A stretch of DNA of 64,000 bases from Saccharospirillum salsuginis (GCF_014651855.1 NZ_BMXR01000003.1:124001-188000); one strand, 5' to 3'. Shown: positions 18,176 to 27,752, counted from the stretch's first letter. A program made the numbers and translations. Notes: a model not told the origin generated them from the sequence alone.

Positions 18176-18835
18176 TCACGCCTCGGCCGTGTTCATCTCC
18201 CGGGCAATGTCGCGCAATGCTTGTTCGAAGACTTCGGTGGGTTGACCGCCGGTGATCGCGTACTTGCCATTAACCACGAAGGTCGGCACCGACTGGACAC
18301 CCATCCGCTGCCAATGCTGTTCCTCTTCGCGCACCTCGGCCGCATAGTCGTCGCTGTCCAGTACGCGCCGCGCTTCTTCGCCATCGAGACCGGCATCTTC
18401 GACCGCTTTCATCAGTACGTCCGGGTCGTTCACGTCGGACCGGTCGGTGAAGTAGGCCTGGAACAACCGCAGCTTTAGGTCGGTCTGGTGGCCCGAGGCC
18501 TTTGCCCAGGCCAAGAGTCGATGGCAGTTGAAGGTGTTCTGTACCTTCATATCGTCGGTGAAATTGAAGGTGAAACCCACAGCCTGACCGGCCTCGCTGA
18601 TGCGCTGGCGACTGGCTTCACTCTGTTCACGGGTCATCCCGTATTTCTGCATGATGTGTTCGCGCCAGTTCTCGCCTTCAAGCGGCGACTCCGGCCGCAA
18701 TTCGAAGGCATGCCAGCTCAGGTCGACCTCCAGTTCGCCGTTCAGACGAGCCAGTGCTTCTTCCAGGTGTTTGTAGCCAATGACGCACCAGGGGCAGGCG
18801 ACATCCGAGACCACGTCGACGGTTAAGGTTTGCAT
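18176..18835 (-). CDS. DsbA-family oxidoreductase (FrnE-like)
   Basis: 219 residues; ATG 18835 follows AGGAAG by three bases (a GTG lies one codon earlier). The N-terminal VDVVSDVACPWCVIGYKHLE shows the thioredoxin-fold CPWC active site, and the central helical insert plus cis-Pro region VQSVPTFVVNGKYAITGGQP complete the DsbA-like fold. There is no signal peptide, so it is cytoplasmic, as in FrnE/polyketide-isomerase-like members, some of which protect against oxidative stress. It is monocistronic. Confidence 0.9.
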   Translation of the reverse strand: MQTLTVDVVSDVACPWCVIGYKHLEEALARLNGELEVDLSWHAFELRPESPLEGENWREHIMQKYGMTREQSEASRQRISEAGQAVGFTFNFTDDMKVQNTFNCHRLLAWAKASGHQTDLKLRLFQAYFTDRSDVNDPDVLMKAVEDAGLDGEEARRVLDSDDYAAEVREEEQHWQRMGVQSVPTFVVNGKYAITGGQPTEVFEQALRDIAREMNTAEA

Positions 18836-19036
18836 CACTCTTCCTGTTCAATCGGGGGTAGGGTTGGAAACACGGTTTCATTTTGTAAAGGCCTGAAAGG
18901 CCGATGAATCATTGGATGGGGGCGGTTCGGGCGATGAAAAAGCCGGGGAGTGTTGCATTATGTAGTCGACACCGCGTCAATCTACGACTTTAGTCTATAG
19001 GATCCATGTCGAAGCCAGGCAAACCAAGGAGGCCTT

Positions 19037-19153
19037 ATGCATCCCATGCCCGAAGGCCGGCCAGCCGGCCAACCGCACTCCAAAGGCATCATCGCCGTCG
19101 GCATTGTCCAGGGCTTGCTGTTAACCGCCACGCTCTTTCTGCTGGCGCTCTGA
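19037..19153 (+). CDS. small single-pass membrane protein, 38 residues
   Basis: A perfect ribosome site AGGAGG lies 5 bp before ATG 19037. The product is 38 residues: a polar, Pro/Gly-rich head (about residues 1-16) then a hydrophobic stretch of about 21 residues (GIIAVGIVQGLLLTATLF...LAL) running to the C-terminus. A stem-loop (19170-19188) follows the stop codon by 16 bp, so a tight ribosome-site/ORF/hairpin cassette is visible. No family recognised. It may be a regulatory or complex-associated micro-protein; the ORF could also be fortuitous. Confidence 0.55.
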   Translation: MHPMPEGRPAGQPHSKGIIAVGIVQGLLLTATLFLLAL

Positions 19154-19169
19154 GAGCCAGTCGGACCGG

Positions 19170-19188
19170 GGAGCCCGTTTCGGGCTCC
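19170..19188 (+). terminator. stem-loop after the 38-residue ORF
   Basis: GGAGCCCG-TTT-CGGGCTCC, 8 perfect pairs, 16 bp after the small ORF's stop codon. The following bases are TCACCCC, not a T-run, so it is a weak terminator or a processing hairpin. Confidence 0.6.
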
Positions 19189-19204
19189 TCACCCCTCACA
19201 GCCT

Positions 19205-20188
19205 CTATTGCCAGACCTCGATCACCTCGTGAGCCAGATTCACCGCGCTCTGCCAGGCATCCTCCAGGCGGTCGCCCAATATCCAGTCACCCGCCAGTCC
19301 GATGCGCAGGCGTTCATCCCACTGCGGGATCTCGATCCGGGCCGGGCCCGACCGGGCGTAGAGCCAGCGGTGCTTGAAACTGCCCGCCAATTCCGGCAGG
19401 TCCCGGGGCGCCAGTTTGCGCAACAACGTCAGACACTGTTGCTGCAAAAGACTGTCCGGCGCATCGAGGTGATTGCCCGTCCAGGTCGGCGAGAAATGCA
19501 TGACCCAGACTTCGGGCGATGGTTCGCGACCGGGCTTGCTGCTGTCGCGCGCCGCCCAGTTGATCACGCCCTCCTGGACGAAGTAGCCGTCGGACTCGAT
19601 GCCGGTGTCGTCTTCGAACGCCAGTGCCATCGACCAGGTCGGCAGCATGGTCGCACCGCGCAACGGCACTTCGGCACGCGAACCCGAGGGCAGCAAGGCC
19701 AGGCTCTGCGCCAGGGGCGCGGTCAGAAAGACGGCGTCGAATTGCCCATAGTGTTCACCGGCGTCATCCCAGAGCCGCCATTGATGGTCGACCCGTTCGA
19801 GGCGGTCGACCCGTGTCTGCAGGAACAGGTCGATGCCTTCGCTCATACCGAGCACCATGGCGTTCATCGACGGGGTACCGACGTATCGAATCGACGTTTC
19901 CTCGGCCGGGTGAAACCCGTCCCGGTCGTATACCAGAGGCTCGATCGCCCAGGGCTGAACCCAACCGTTGGCCTCCCAGTCATCGACCACCTTCTGAAAG
20001 GCGTTGTCGCGAACGGTGAAGAATTGCGCGCCGTGGTCCGCCTGCCATCCCTCTCGCCGTCGGGTGGCCAAGCGACCGCCGCGGCCGCGGCTCTTCTCGA
20101 ACACCTGACAATGGTGGCCGGCGGCGGTCAGTTCACGGGCGAGGGTCATGCCCGACAAGCCGGCCCCTACGATTGCAAAGACTGCCAT
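19205..20188 (-). CDS. FAD-dependent amine oxidase-like / renalase-like protein
   Basis: 327 residues from ATG 20188, with GGAGGAG 7-13 bases upstream; six further codons upstream lack this support. The N-terminus is an FAD-binding beta-alpha-beta with GAGLSGMTLARELTAAGH, then FEKSRGRGGRLATRR and ADHGAQFFTVRD, the pattern of renalase and related NAD(P)/FAD oxidoreductases. The C-terminal GLAGDWILGDRLEDAWQSA is the second FAD-contact motif. Cytosolic, no signal peptide. The substrate is unknown; renalase-type enzymes oxidise abnormal isomers of NAD(P)H. Confidence 0.85.
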   Translation of the reverse strand: MAVFAIVGAGLSGMTLARELTAAGHHCQVFEKSRGRGGRLATRRREGWQADHGAQFFTVRDNAFQKVVDDWEANGWVQPWAIEPLVYDRDGFHPAEETSIRYVGTPSMNAMVLGMSEGIDLFLQTRVDRLERVDHQWRLWDDAGEHYGQFDAVFLTAPLAQSLALLPSGSRAEVPLRGATMLPTWSMALAFEDDTGIESDGYFVQEGVINWAARDSSKPGREPSPEVWVMHFSPTWTGNHLDAPDSLLQQQCLTLLRKLAPRDLPELAGSFKHRWLYARSGPARIEIPQWDERLRIGLAGDWILGDRLEDAWQSAVNLAHEVIEVWQ

Positions 20189-20476
20189 GAGATGGCTCCT
20201 CCCCATTCAGTCGGTATCGTTACTTGCTCGTCTTTACTCTACTCCGTTCGCCGCGTCTTGCCAGCCGGCGAACGCCCCACTGTATTCGGTACTCGATGCC
20301 TCCGCCCGGATGCGACCGGGTTGTCCACCTGGACCGGAAAAACACATTCTCGGTTCAACCCCTTGCGGGACACGACCCGGACGCTGAGAATACCGGTCGA
20401 ACCGTCGAACAGATCACCTTTTAATATGGGCTGCCGGCCTTATTAACCAAGGCAGACCCCGTTTTCAGAGACCAAG

Positions 20477-21094
20477 ATGACAGTCACTCAACGCGCCAGT
20501 GTCACGATCCCGCTGGGCGAAGCCGCCGTGTCCACCCGCTTCGTCAGTTTCGACCACCTCAGCGATCATAAAGAACACATCGCCATTCTGTACGGTGAAC
20601 CGGAATCCCAGGACGCCCCGCTGGTTCGGCTGCACAGCGAATGCCTGACCGGGGACGTGTTCGGCTCGCAACGCTGCGATTGTGGTGAACAACTGCACGA
20701 AGCCCAGCGCCTGTTGTCGGAGCAGGGCGGTATCCTGCTTTATCTGCGCCAGGAAGGGCGCGGCATCGGCCTGTACAACAAGCTCGATGCCTATGCGCTG
20801 CAGGACAACGGCATCGACACCTACACCGCCAACGAGATGCTCGGCTTCGCTCACGACCTGCGCGATTTCCGCCCCGCCGCCGAGATGCTGAAAGGCCTCG
20901 GCATCACTCGCATTCGGTTGTTATCGAACAATCCTCACAAGTCGACCCAACTGGAGGAATTCGGCATCGAAGTGGTGGACCGGATGGAGACCGGCGTCTA
21001 CGTCAACCGCCACAACGCCGCCTACCTCAAGGCCAAGGTCGACCAGCAGGCGCACAGCATCCGGCTCGACAAGGAGCACTTCAAGAAGCTGTGA
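20477..21094 (+). CDS. ribA: GTP cyclohydrolase II
   Basis: 205 residues, the length of stand-alone RibA. Signature segments: RLHSECLTGDVFGSQRCDCG (zinc-binding Cys residues), LRQEGRGIGLYNKLDAYALQ and IRLLSNNPHKSTQLEEFGI. RibA converts GTP to 2,5-diamino-6-ribosylamino-4(3H)-pyrimidinone 5'-phosphate, formate and pyrophosphate, the first committed step of riboflavin synthesis. No other rib gene is nearby. I looked for an FMN riboswitch in the 288 bp upstream and saw none. Confidence 0.97.
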   Translation: MTVTQRASVTIPLGEAAVSTRFVSFDHLSDHKEHIAILYGEPESQDAPLVRLHSECLTGDVFGSQRCDCGEQLHEAQRLLSEQGGILLYLRQEGRGIGLYNKLDAYALQDNGIDTYTANEMLGFAHDLRDFRPAAEMLKGLGITRIRLLSNNPHKSTQLEEFGIEVVDRMETGVYVNRHNAAYLKAKVDQQAHSIRLDKEHFKKL

Positions 21095-21195
21095 ATAAAC
21101 TGCCCCTAGGATAGTTCATCGCGACCACCGTCGTGGCCGGGAAGGCCAAATTCCAATGTAAAGGTGACCGGTGGTCGTCAACGGTTTGTGGATAA
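21090..21195 (-). other. two exact consensus DnaA boxes
   Basis: On the minus strand TTATTCACA (21090-21098, overlapping the ribA stop) and TTATCCACA (21187-21195) both match the consensus TTATNCACA exactly. They lie about 8 kb left of the candidate oriC. Together with sites at 24669, 25015 and 26648 they form an enrichment on one strand. Confidence 0.55.
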
Positions 21196-21239
21196 CTGCG
21201 GGGATAACGCCTGAACAGACTGTGCATGATCCGCACGGA

Positions 21240-22145
21240 TCAGGCGGGTCGGGCGATACACGACAACAGGTGCTCCCACACCTCCGAGGCGTTGATCTCA
21301 TTGACCAGTTCGTGGCGCCCGCCCTCGAACAAACGCGTCGATCCGACGGTCACTCCCGCCGCGCGAATCGCCTCGATGTGCTTGGCGATGCCCTTACCCA
21401 TCTCCCCGACCGGATCGTCGGTGCCGGACATCACATGCACCGGCAAATCCTTGCGCCATCGGGTCGGATCGATGGTCATCATGCCGCCGATAAAATCGCT
21501 CCACAGCTGCGTCGTGCAACCGAACCCGCAATAGGCGTCCTCCAGATACTCATCCACCTGGACCGGATCCCGGCTCAACCAGTCGTGACTGGTCCGATTC
21601 GGCTTGAACTGCTTGTTGAAGGCACCGAACGTCATGCCCTCGATCAAATCGCTGACATGGCGAGGACCGCGCACCGCCTTGATCGCATCGACCATCCATT
21701 TGGACACCCGCAACTGCGGCTTATTGATACGATTGGTCGCACTCAGCACCAACGCATCCAATCGATCGCCAAACCGTTGCGCATAACTCTGGGCGATAAA
21801 CGATCCCATACTGTGACCGAACAGCGTCACCGGCCGACCCGGCTCCAGCGACTTCGCATAGCTCACCACATCATCGAGATCCGTCACCACCATGTTCCAG
21901 CCGTCGCTGTCCGCGTAATGACCTAGATCCTTGTCGTCGCAGTGATCACTGTGCCCGCGATGCTCGACGGCCACCACAGCCACATCGCGCTCCGTCAGCC
22001 ACTCCGCCAAAGGGGCATAGCGACTGGCGTGTTCCGCCATACCGTGGGAAATAACCAAGACTGAATTCGGCTCACGCGGGCGCCAGACCTTGACCGGAAT
22101 CTCATGGTCATCGCTTGCGGGCAACAGTTCTTCGAGGTATTGCAT
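21240..22145 (-). CDS. alpha/beta hydrolase, monoacylglycerol lipase-like
   Basis: 301 residues. HGMAEHASRY near residue 35, the nucleophile elbow VTLFGHSMGSF, an acidic residue in SGTDDPVG and a late His in FEGGRHELVNE form a serine-hydrolase triad. HGMAEH plus GHSMGS is typical of monoacylglycerol lipase/lysophospholipase-like enzymes (Hydrolase_4). No signal peptide, so cytosolic. It is convergent with ribA and appears monocistronic. The substrate is inferred only from family style. Confidence 0.88.
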   Translation of the reverse strand: MQYLEELLPASDDHEIPVKVWRPREPNSVLVISHGMAEHASRYAPLAEWLTERDVAVVAVEHRGHSDHCDDKDLGHYADSDGWNMVVTDLDDVVSYAKSLEPGRPVTLFGHSMGSFIAQSYAQRFGDRLDALVLSATNRINKPQLRVSKWMVDAIKAVRGPRHVSDLIEGMTFGAFNKQFKPNRTSHDWLSRDPVQVDEYLEDAYCGFGCTTQLWSDFIGGMMTIDPTRWRKDLPVHVMSGTDDPVGEMGKGIAKHIEAIRAAGVTVGSTRLFEGGRHELVNEINASEVWEHLLSCIARPA

Positions 22146-22308
22146 GAGAGGGAGTCCTGTCCGAGGTTTGACGCAAGACTGTCACCTGGCATCCCGCAGG
22201 TCCAGCCTGATTAACCGATTGTTGGAATAGGGGAATGGTTGGGGGTTGTTCAAGGAGATTCTCAGTGGGAAGAGTGGTTAATCAAAGAAATACATAGCCA
22301 ATGGTTAG

Positions 22309-22488
22309 CTGGTTTCTGAGTTCGACTAGGCTCAGTGGCATTGGTCCGCGTCGGCTACCGGGTATGCCCCTGTGGGGTCGGCGTAGATCCATCCATGGAG
22401 CCTAGACCGCAGCATCCCTGCTGCGGACTTCCCCACAGGGGCATACCCGGCATCCGCCGCTGGTCTACTCGGCGAACTCAGAAACCAG
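22309..22488. repeat. class-1 compound palindrome, copy F (largest)
   Basis: Three nested inverted repeats: an outer perfect 16-bp pair (CTGGTTTCTGAGTTCG 22309-22324 with its complement 22473-22488), a middle perfect 20-bp pair (22358-22377 with 22431-22450), and an inner hairpin CCGCAGCA-TCCC-TGCTGCGG (22407-22426). It is in the opposite orientation to copy E, whose inner hairpin it shares. It occupies the middle of the 426-bp gap between the hydrolase and MDR genes; nothing else recognisable is in that gap. Confidence 0.88.
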
Positions 22489-22571
22489 AGTATTTGTATT
22501 CATCGACACCCCATTGGTGTTTCCCCCTAGAAGGGATTCCTCAATATCCCATGGCTATTCCATATCTCCGA

Positions 22572-23567
22572 CTACAGTTCGACGATCAACTTGCCCTTGT
22601 TCTCGCCGGTGAAGAAGAGGTTCAGACCGGTCATGGCCGAATCCAGTCCTTTCAATGTGTGGGACCGATACTGGATCCGGCCCGACTGAACATGGGGCAT
22701 TAATTTACCCAGAATCGTGGGAGCCTCATGCAGGTGATCCGGCATGGTGAACCCCTGGATCGTGAGGCGCTTCTTGATCACCGGAATCCAGTTCGGGCCG
22801 GGCTTCGGCTTACCGGTGTAGTCCGCGATCATGCCGCAGACCACGATGCGACCGTGTGCGTTCATGCGCTCGACGATCAACGGCTGAATATCCCCGCCGG
22901 TATTCTCGAAGAAGACATCGATACCGTCGGGCGCCAGCTCATCCAACCGGGCCGCCAGATCGTCCGTCCGGTAATTGATCGCCCCATCGAACCCCAGAGT
23001 GTTCACAATCCAATCGCACTTCTCATCGGAGCCGGCGACACCAATGACGTTCAAGCCTTCCGCCTTGGCCAACTGACCGACAATCGAGCCGACGGAACCC
23101 GCGGCCCCGGTCACGATCAGCGTCTCGCCCGAACGGGGATGACCGAAATCGTACAGCCCCTTGGTCGCCGTCAATCCCGGCAGGGCCATGACGGACAGGA
23201 CCGCCTCCGGCGACAGATCGGCATCCAGACGATTAACGCCGCTGCCGTCGCTCAAGGCATATTCCTGCCAACCGAACATACCCATCACGCGGTCCCCCTC
23301 CTGAAAATCCGGATGACGGGAAGAGACCACTTCGCCCAGGCCGGAAGAGCGCATGACGGTGCCCAGCTCCACCGGCGGCACATAGCTGTCCGTATCCGGA
23401 GACATCCAGCCCAGCATCGCGGGGTCCAGCGACATATGGGTCTGGCGCACCAGGAATTCGCCGTCTGCCGGCTCCGGGATGGTTTTTTCAACTTTCTCGA
23501 ACAGGTCCGGGCCGATCGGGCCGCCTGTGGGTCGTTTTACCAGATTGATCGCGGTGTAGGTCGACAT
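22572..23567 (-). CDS. NADPH-dependent MDR oxidoreductase (curA/2-alkenal reductase type)
   Basis: 331 residues from ATG 23567, with AGGAG 8 bp upstream. The leaderless MDR pattern is visible: N-terminal LVKRPTGGPIGPDLFEKVE, mid-protein PGLTATKGLYDFGHPRSGETLIVTGAAGSVGSIVGQLAK (cofactor-binding GAAGSVG) and C-terminal LNLFFTGENKGKLIVE. Zinc ligands are absent, as in quinone oxidoreductase, 2-alkenal reductase and CurA-like enzymes, which reduce activated double bonds. It is divergent from a LysR regulator that probably controls it. Confidence 0.9.
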   Translation of the reverse strand: MSTYTAINLVKRPTGGPIGPDLFEKVEKTIPEPADGEFLVRQTHMSLDPAMLGWMSPDTDSYVPPVELGTVMRSSGLGEVVSSRHPDFQEGDRVMGMFGWQEYALSDGSGVNRLDADLSPEAVLSVMALPGLTATKGLYDFGHPRSGETLIVTGAAGSVGSIVGQLAKAEGLNVIGVAGSDEKCDWIVNTLGFDGAINYRTDDLAARLDELAPDGIDVFFENTGGDIQPLIVERMNAHGRIVVCGMIADYTGKPKPGPNWIPVIKKRLTIQGFTMPDHLHEAPTILGKLMPHVQSGRIQYRSHTLKGLDSAMTGLNLFFTGENKGKLIVEL

Positions 23568-23595
23568 AGTGGTTGCTCCTCGTTTTTCGGCACAC

Positions 23596-23609
23596 TGTGT
23601 AGTGACACA
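23596..23609. promoter_or_regulatory. candidate operator between MDR and LysR genes
   Basis: TGTGT-AGTG-ACACA, a 5-bp dyad in the 114-bp divergent promoter region, about 30 bp upstream of the MDR start codon. It is the only dyad I see there. Binding by the adjacent LysR regulator is inferred. Confidence 0.35.
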
Positions 23610-23681
23610 CCGCAATATTGAGACACCATTACAGATAAAACAGTCCTGAATCTGCTAAAGTTCTTTGTCTTTCCGACAACA

Positions 23682-24596
23682 ATGAAACTTATGGATAAAC
23701 TGCGCGCACTTCAGTATTACGTCCGGGTCGTCGAGGAAGGCAACTTCAGTCGGGCCGCACGCCACTTTTCGGTACCGCCCTCGTCGCTGTCCCGCCGGGT
23801 GGCCGATCTGGAGGCTCATTTGGGCGCCACCCTTTTGAAGCGTTCCACCCGACACGTTCAGCCGACCGAAGTCGGTCTGTTGTATTACGACAACGCCCGG
23901 GACATTCTCGAACGCCTGGCCGCCAGTGACGAGGCCGTCAGCCACTATCAGTCCCGACCGATGGGTCGGCTGCGCGTCAGCGCCACCGTAGGCTTCGGCG
24001 AAACCATCCTGTTGCCGGTACTGGACCGATTCACCCGGCAGTATCCGGACATCACCCTGGACGTGCGGCTGAGCGATGAGCTCAGTGTGCTCGACCGCGA
24101 CGACATCGACCTGGCGATTCGTGGCGGCTACGCCCCGGACGAACGCGTGATCGGCATCAAGCTGATGGACAACACCTTCGTGCCGGTCGCCTCACCCGCT
24201 TATCTGGATCGGGCCGGGTATCCCCGGCACCCGCTGGACTTGCGCCAACACTCGGGCCTGTATTTTCAGACGCCACAAGGTCCCACCCCCTGGCTTTGCC
24301 GGATCGACGGCCACTGGCAGGACGTCTCGGGGCCGCCGGCCGTGATCAGTAACGCCGGTCGCTGGCTGCTGGATCAGGCGGTGGCCGGAAAAGGCATCCT
24401 GATGATGCCCCGCTGGGCGCTGCAGCCCTCGCTCGACACCGGTGAACTGGTGCAACTCGACCTCACGCCGACGCCGGTGATAACCCGAAACCCGGACATC
24501 GGCATCTATTTGCTTTACCAGAAACTGCGTTACCGGGTGCCCAAGGTCCGCGCCGCGGTGGATTTTCTGACGGCGCACTTCGATCAACCGTCCTGA
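23682..24596 (+). CDS. LysR-family transcriptional regulator
   Basis: 304 residues (301 if ATG 23691 is used). The helix-turn-helix is clear (LRALQYYVRVVEEGNFSRAARHFSV... SLSRRVADLEAHLGATLLKR), with an effector-binding domain after residue 90 (RLRVSATVGFGETILLP, DDIDLAIRGGYAPDE). It is divergent from the MDR oxidoreductase gene and is the obvious candidate regulator of it. The PSSSLSRRVADLE style is that of the crgA/yafC-like LysR branch. Confidence 0.92.
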   Translation: MKLMDKLRALQYYVRVVEEGNFSRAARHFSVPPSSLSRRVADLEAHLGATLLKRSTRHVQPTEVGLLYYDNARDILERLAASDEAVSHYQSRPMGRLRVSATVGFGETILLPVLDRFTRQYPDITLDVRLSDELSVLDRDDIDLAIRGGYAPDERVIGIKLMDNTFVPVASPAYLDRAGYPRHPLDLRQHSGLYFQTPQGPTPWLCRIDGHWQDVSGPPAVISNAGRWLLDQAVAGKGILMMPRWALQPSLDTGELVQLDLTPTPVITRNPDIGIYLLYQKLRYRVPKVRAAVDFLTAHFDQPS

Positions 24597-24645
24597 TTCA
24601 ATGGCCTCGAAGGTCATCAAAGGAACCATGGATCTGGACGGGGCC

Positions 24646-25023
24646 TGTGGGTAACTGGCTTGAAGAGCTGTGAATAAGCTGAGGGAAGGGTGTTTATTTG
24701 CCGATGCAAAAACTGGAAAAGATGCGTCCCAGCAGGTCGTCGGAGGTGAACTCACCGGTGATTTCATTCAGCGACTGCTGCGCCTGACGCAAGTCTTCGG
24801 CCAGCAATTCGCCGGCGGCGGCGCCGAGCAGTTGATCCCGCCCGGAGCGCAGTGACTGGTCTGCGCGAGTCAGTGCGTCCAGATGTCGGCGACGGGCGAT
24901 GAAGCCGCCTTCGTGGTTGCCTTCGAACCCCATCAGCTGTTTCAGGTGCTCGCGCAGGGCGTCGATGCCCGCCTCGCCCTTGGCCGAGAGGCGAATGACC
25001 GGCGGTTCGGAAGCTGTGGATAA
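24646..25023 (-). other. DnaA boxes near the 3' end of mnmE
   Basis: On the minus strand: TTACCCACA (24646-24654, one mismatch), TTATTCACA (24669-24677, exact) just past the mnmE stop, and TTATCCACA (25015-25023, exact) inside mnmE. A further exact site TTATGCACA is inside yidC at 26648-26656. All are on the same strand and lie 2-4 kb left of oriC. Confidence 0.5.
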
Positions 25024-26058
25024 TCCTGGGGATTCTTCGCTGAGATCGATCTTGTTGCGCACCACGGTCAGGGGCGCATGTTCCGGCAGGCGATGCACAA
25101 AATCCGGCCAGATGGTTTCCGGATCCACCGCATCGGTCTCGGTGGCATCCACCATCAGCAGGATGCGATCGGCCTGTTCGATTTCCTGCCAGGCCCGTTC
25201 GACGCCGATGCGCTCGACTTCGTCCGGCGAATCCCGCAGACCGGCTGTGTCGATGATGTGCAGCGGCATACCGTCGATGTGGATATGTTCGCGCAAGACG
25301 TCCCGCGTGGTCCCGGCAATGTCGGTGACAATGGCGCGGTCCTGACCGGCCAGGGCATTCAGCAGGCTGCTCTTGCCGGCGTTGGGTCGCCCGGCGATGA
25401 CCACCCGCATGCCTTCGCGCATCAAACTGCCCTGGTTCGCGGTTTTCAGCACGGTACCGAGCTGATCGATGATGCGATCGAGATCCGCCTGGACCTTGCC
25501 GTCGGACAGGAAATCGATCTCTTCCTCGGGAAAATCGATGGCCGCCTCGACGTAGATGCGCAGCTCAATCAGTTGCTCCACCAGCTTGTGGATTTCCTGT
25601 GAAAAAGCTCCCTGAAGCGAACGCACGGCGGAACGGGCCGCCTCGGTTGAACTGGCGTCGATCAGGTCGGCGATGGCTTCGGCCTGGGCCAGGTCCAGTT
25701 TATCGTTCAGAAAAGCGCGCTCGGAAAACTCACCCGGACGGGCCAGCCGGGCCCCGAGGGCCAGAATACGCTGAATCAGCAGATCCAGGATGACCGGGCC
25801 GCCATGGCCGTGCAGTTCCAGCACGTCTTCGCCGGTAAAGGAATGTGGATTGGGAAAGTAGAGCGCGATGCCTTCGTCCAGCACCTGGCCGGCGTCATCG
25901 TAGAAGGGGCCATAGTGGGCGTAACGGGGTTTGGGCGTATGGCCGAGCAGGGCGGCGGCGATGGTCGCCGCCTGGTCACCGGATACCCGGACAATGCCGA
26001 CACCGCCACGTCCGGGCGGTGTCGCCAATGCACAGATGGTATCGCGGTCGCCGATCAC
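24694..26058 (-). CDS. mnmE: tRNA modification GTPase MnmE
   Basis: 454 residues, identical in length to E. coli MnmE. I chose GTG 26058 because translation then begins at [24 protein letters not shown], the family N-terminus, and the GTG overlaps the yidC stop by 4 bp (GTGA), a coupled arrangement. Domains: formyl-tetrahydrofolate-binding N-terminus, helical middle, a G domain ([27 protein letters not shown]) and the C-terminal CIGK. With MnmG it installs the cmnm5/mnm5 group on wobble U34 of some tRNAs. mnmG is not next to it, unlike in many gammaproteobacteria. Confidence 0.97.
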   Translation of the reverse strand: MIGDRDTICALATPPGRGGVGIVRVSGDQAATIAAALLGHTPKPRYAHYGPFYDDAGQVLDEGIALYFPNPHSFTGEDVLELHGHGGPVILDLLIQRILALGARLARPGEFSERAFLNDKLDLAQAEAIADLIDASSTEAARSAVRSLQGAFSQEIHKLVEQLIELRIYVEAAIDFPEEEIDFLSDGKVQADLDRIIDQLGTVLKTANQGSLMREGMRVVIAGRPNAGKSSLLNALAGQDRAIVTDIAGTTRDVLREHIHIDGMPLHIIDTAGLRDSPDEVERIGVERAWQEIEQADRILLMVDATETDAVDPETIWPDFVHRLPEHAPLTVVRNKIDLSEESPGLSTASEPPVIRLSAKGEAGIDALREHLKQLMGFEGNHEGGFIARRRHLDALTRADQSLRSGRDQLLGAAAGELLAEDLRQAQQSLNEITGEFTSDDLLGRIFSSFCIGK

Positions 26059-27752
26059 GCTTTCTCTTTCTGTTGTTCCGCTTTTTCGAACTGGCGGTTC
26101 ACGATCCACTGCTGAACGATGGTGGAAACGTTGTTGACGAACCAGTACAGCGTCAGACCGGCCGGGAACCAGAGGAACATGAAGGTGAACACCAGCGGCA
26201 TCATCTTCATCATGCGGGCCTGCATCGGGTCCATGTTCGGCTGCTGCTGCATCTGCATTTGCAGGAACATGGAGCCGCCCATCAACAACGGCAGTACGAA
26301 GAAGGGATCCTTGATCGACAAATCCTGAATCCAGAAAATGAACGGCGACTGGCGCAGTTCAACCGACTCCATCAACACCCAGTAGAGGGCGATGAAGACC
26401 GGCATCTGAATCAGGATCGGCAGGCAGCCGCCCATCGGGTTCAGCTTTTCCTTCTTGTACAGCTTCATCATTTCCTGACCGAGGCGCTGGCGGTCGTCGC
26501 CGTACTGTTCGCGAAGCTGCGTCATCTTCGGCGCGAACTTGCGCATCTTGGCCATGGAGCGGTAGCTGGAGGCGGTCAGCGGATAGAGCACTGTCTTGAC
26601 CGTCAGGGTCATCAGCACGATGGCCCAGCCCCAGTTGCCGGTCAGGCTGTGCATAAACTGCAGCAGCTTGAACAACGGCTGGGCGGCCCACCAGAGCCAG
26701 CCGTAATCGACGGTCAGTTCCAGGTGCGGGGAAATCTCGGCCAGGCGATCCTGGTCTTTCGGGCCGACGTACAATTGGGAACCGGTGGAGGCGGTCTCGC
26801 CCGGTGCCACGGTGATAGACGGCGACTGGAAGCCGGCGTAGTAGTAGCTGTTGGGCAACTGGCGGGCGTAGTAGTTGTGGCGCTGTTCTTCGGCCGGCAC
26901 CCAGGCCGACAGGAAGTAGTGCTGCAGGATCGCGACCCAGCCGCCTTGCTGCTCGACGCGGAAGGTTTCGTCTTCCATGTCTCCGAAGGAGACTTTCTTG
27001 TAGCGGTCGTCCGGGGTGGTCAGGGCCGCACCCAGGTAGGAGGCCATGCCGATAGCGCCGCCGGCACTCGGATCGTCGGAGCCGTCCCGCTTGAGCTGGC
27101 CGAACATGTTGGCGGTGATTGAAGCATCGGTGTTGTTGCGGATGTCGTAGCGTACGTCGATGAGGTAGCTGCCCCGGGTCACGGTGATGACCTTGTCGAC
27201 GATCAGGCCGGCGTCCGTGGTGTGGGTCAGGGTGACTTCGAGCTGCTCCTGGGATTCATCCAGTTCGTAGCGGTTTTGCTCGGCCTGGTAACGGGCCCGG
27301 GTCTCGGTGTCGATGCCGTCGGGGCCAACCAGGCCGCTCATGGCGGTGTAGGTGCGTTGGCCGCTCTCCAGCAGGGTGAAGGGGATCTCCGGTGTGTCGA
27401 CGCGGAACGGGTATTTCGGCAGGCTGGCGTGGGTAATGTCGCCGCCGTTCAGGTTGATGCGCAGGTTGAGCGCGTCGGTGCTGACTTCGATCTGGTCGCC
27501 GTCGGCGCCGCCCTGGGTGGCCGGGGTTTCGGTCCGATTGCCGGTGTCCGCTGGCGCGGCGGCCGGGACGTCGGAGGAGGAGGCGGTCGATTGCGGTGCC
27601 TCGGATGTGGGCACGTCGACGCCGGCTTCGCTGCTCAGGCTGCTGGTCGGTTGCTCGGGCGGAGCTTCGGCGTAGTCCTGGGACCACTGCAGTACCAATA
27701 GATATGAGACCACGGCCAAGCCCGCGATCAAGACGATACGACGCACATCCAT
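26055..27752 (-). CDS. yidC: membrane protein insertase YidC
   Basis: 565 residues. The N-terminal signal-anchor helix ([20 protein letters not shown]) is followed by a Gln/Ser/Ala-rich linker and the large periplasmic domain. The conserved core follows near residue 350: [56 protein letters not shown] and a C-terminal [22 protein letters not shown]. It inserts inner-membrane proteins alone or with SecYEG. It is co-transcribed with mnmE (4-bp overlap). No yidD lies between rnpA and yidC. Confidence 0.97.
   Translation of the reverse strand: MDVRRIVLIAGLAVVSYLLVLQWSQDYAEAPPEQPTSSLSSEAGVDVPTSEAPQSTASSSDVPAAAPADTGNRTETPATQGGADGDQIEVSTDALNLRINLNGGDITHASLPKYPFRVDTPEIPFTLLESGQRTYTAMSGLVGPDGIDTETRARYQAEQNRYELDESQEQLEVTLTHTTDAGLIVDKVITVTRGSYLIDVRYDIRNNTDASITANMFGQLKRDGSDDPSAGGAIGMASYLGAALTTPDDRYKKVSFGDMEDETFRVEQQGGWVAILQHYFLSAWVPAEEQRHNYYARQLPNSYYYAGFQSPSITVAPGETASTGSQLYVGPKDQDRLAEISPHLELTVDYGWLWWAAQPLFKLLQFMHSLTGNWGWAIVLMTLTVKTVLYPLTASSYRSMAKMRKFAPKMTQLREQYGDDRQRLGQEMMKLYKKEKLNPMGGCLPILIQMPVFIALYWVLMESVELRQSPFIFWIQDLSIKDPFFVLPLLMGGSMFLQMQMQQQPNMDPMQARMMKMMPLVFTFMFLWFPAGLTLYWFVNNVSTIVQQWIVNRQFEKAEQQKEKA

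Noticed and set aside
20189..20476. FMN riboswitch upstream of ribA
   Set aside because: No AGGGGCAGGGT-like or GACCGGCGGT-like conserved segments in the 288 bp.
21122..21177. Dyad CGACCACCG/CGGTGGTCG as a ribA terminator
   Set aside because: 38-nt loop and no T-run; too weak to support.
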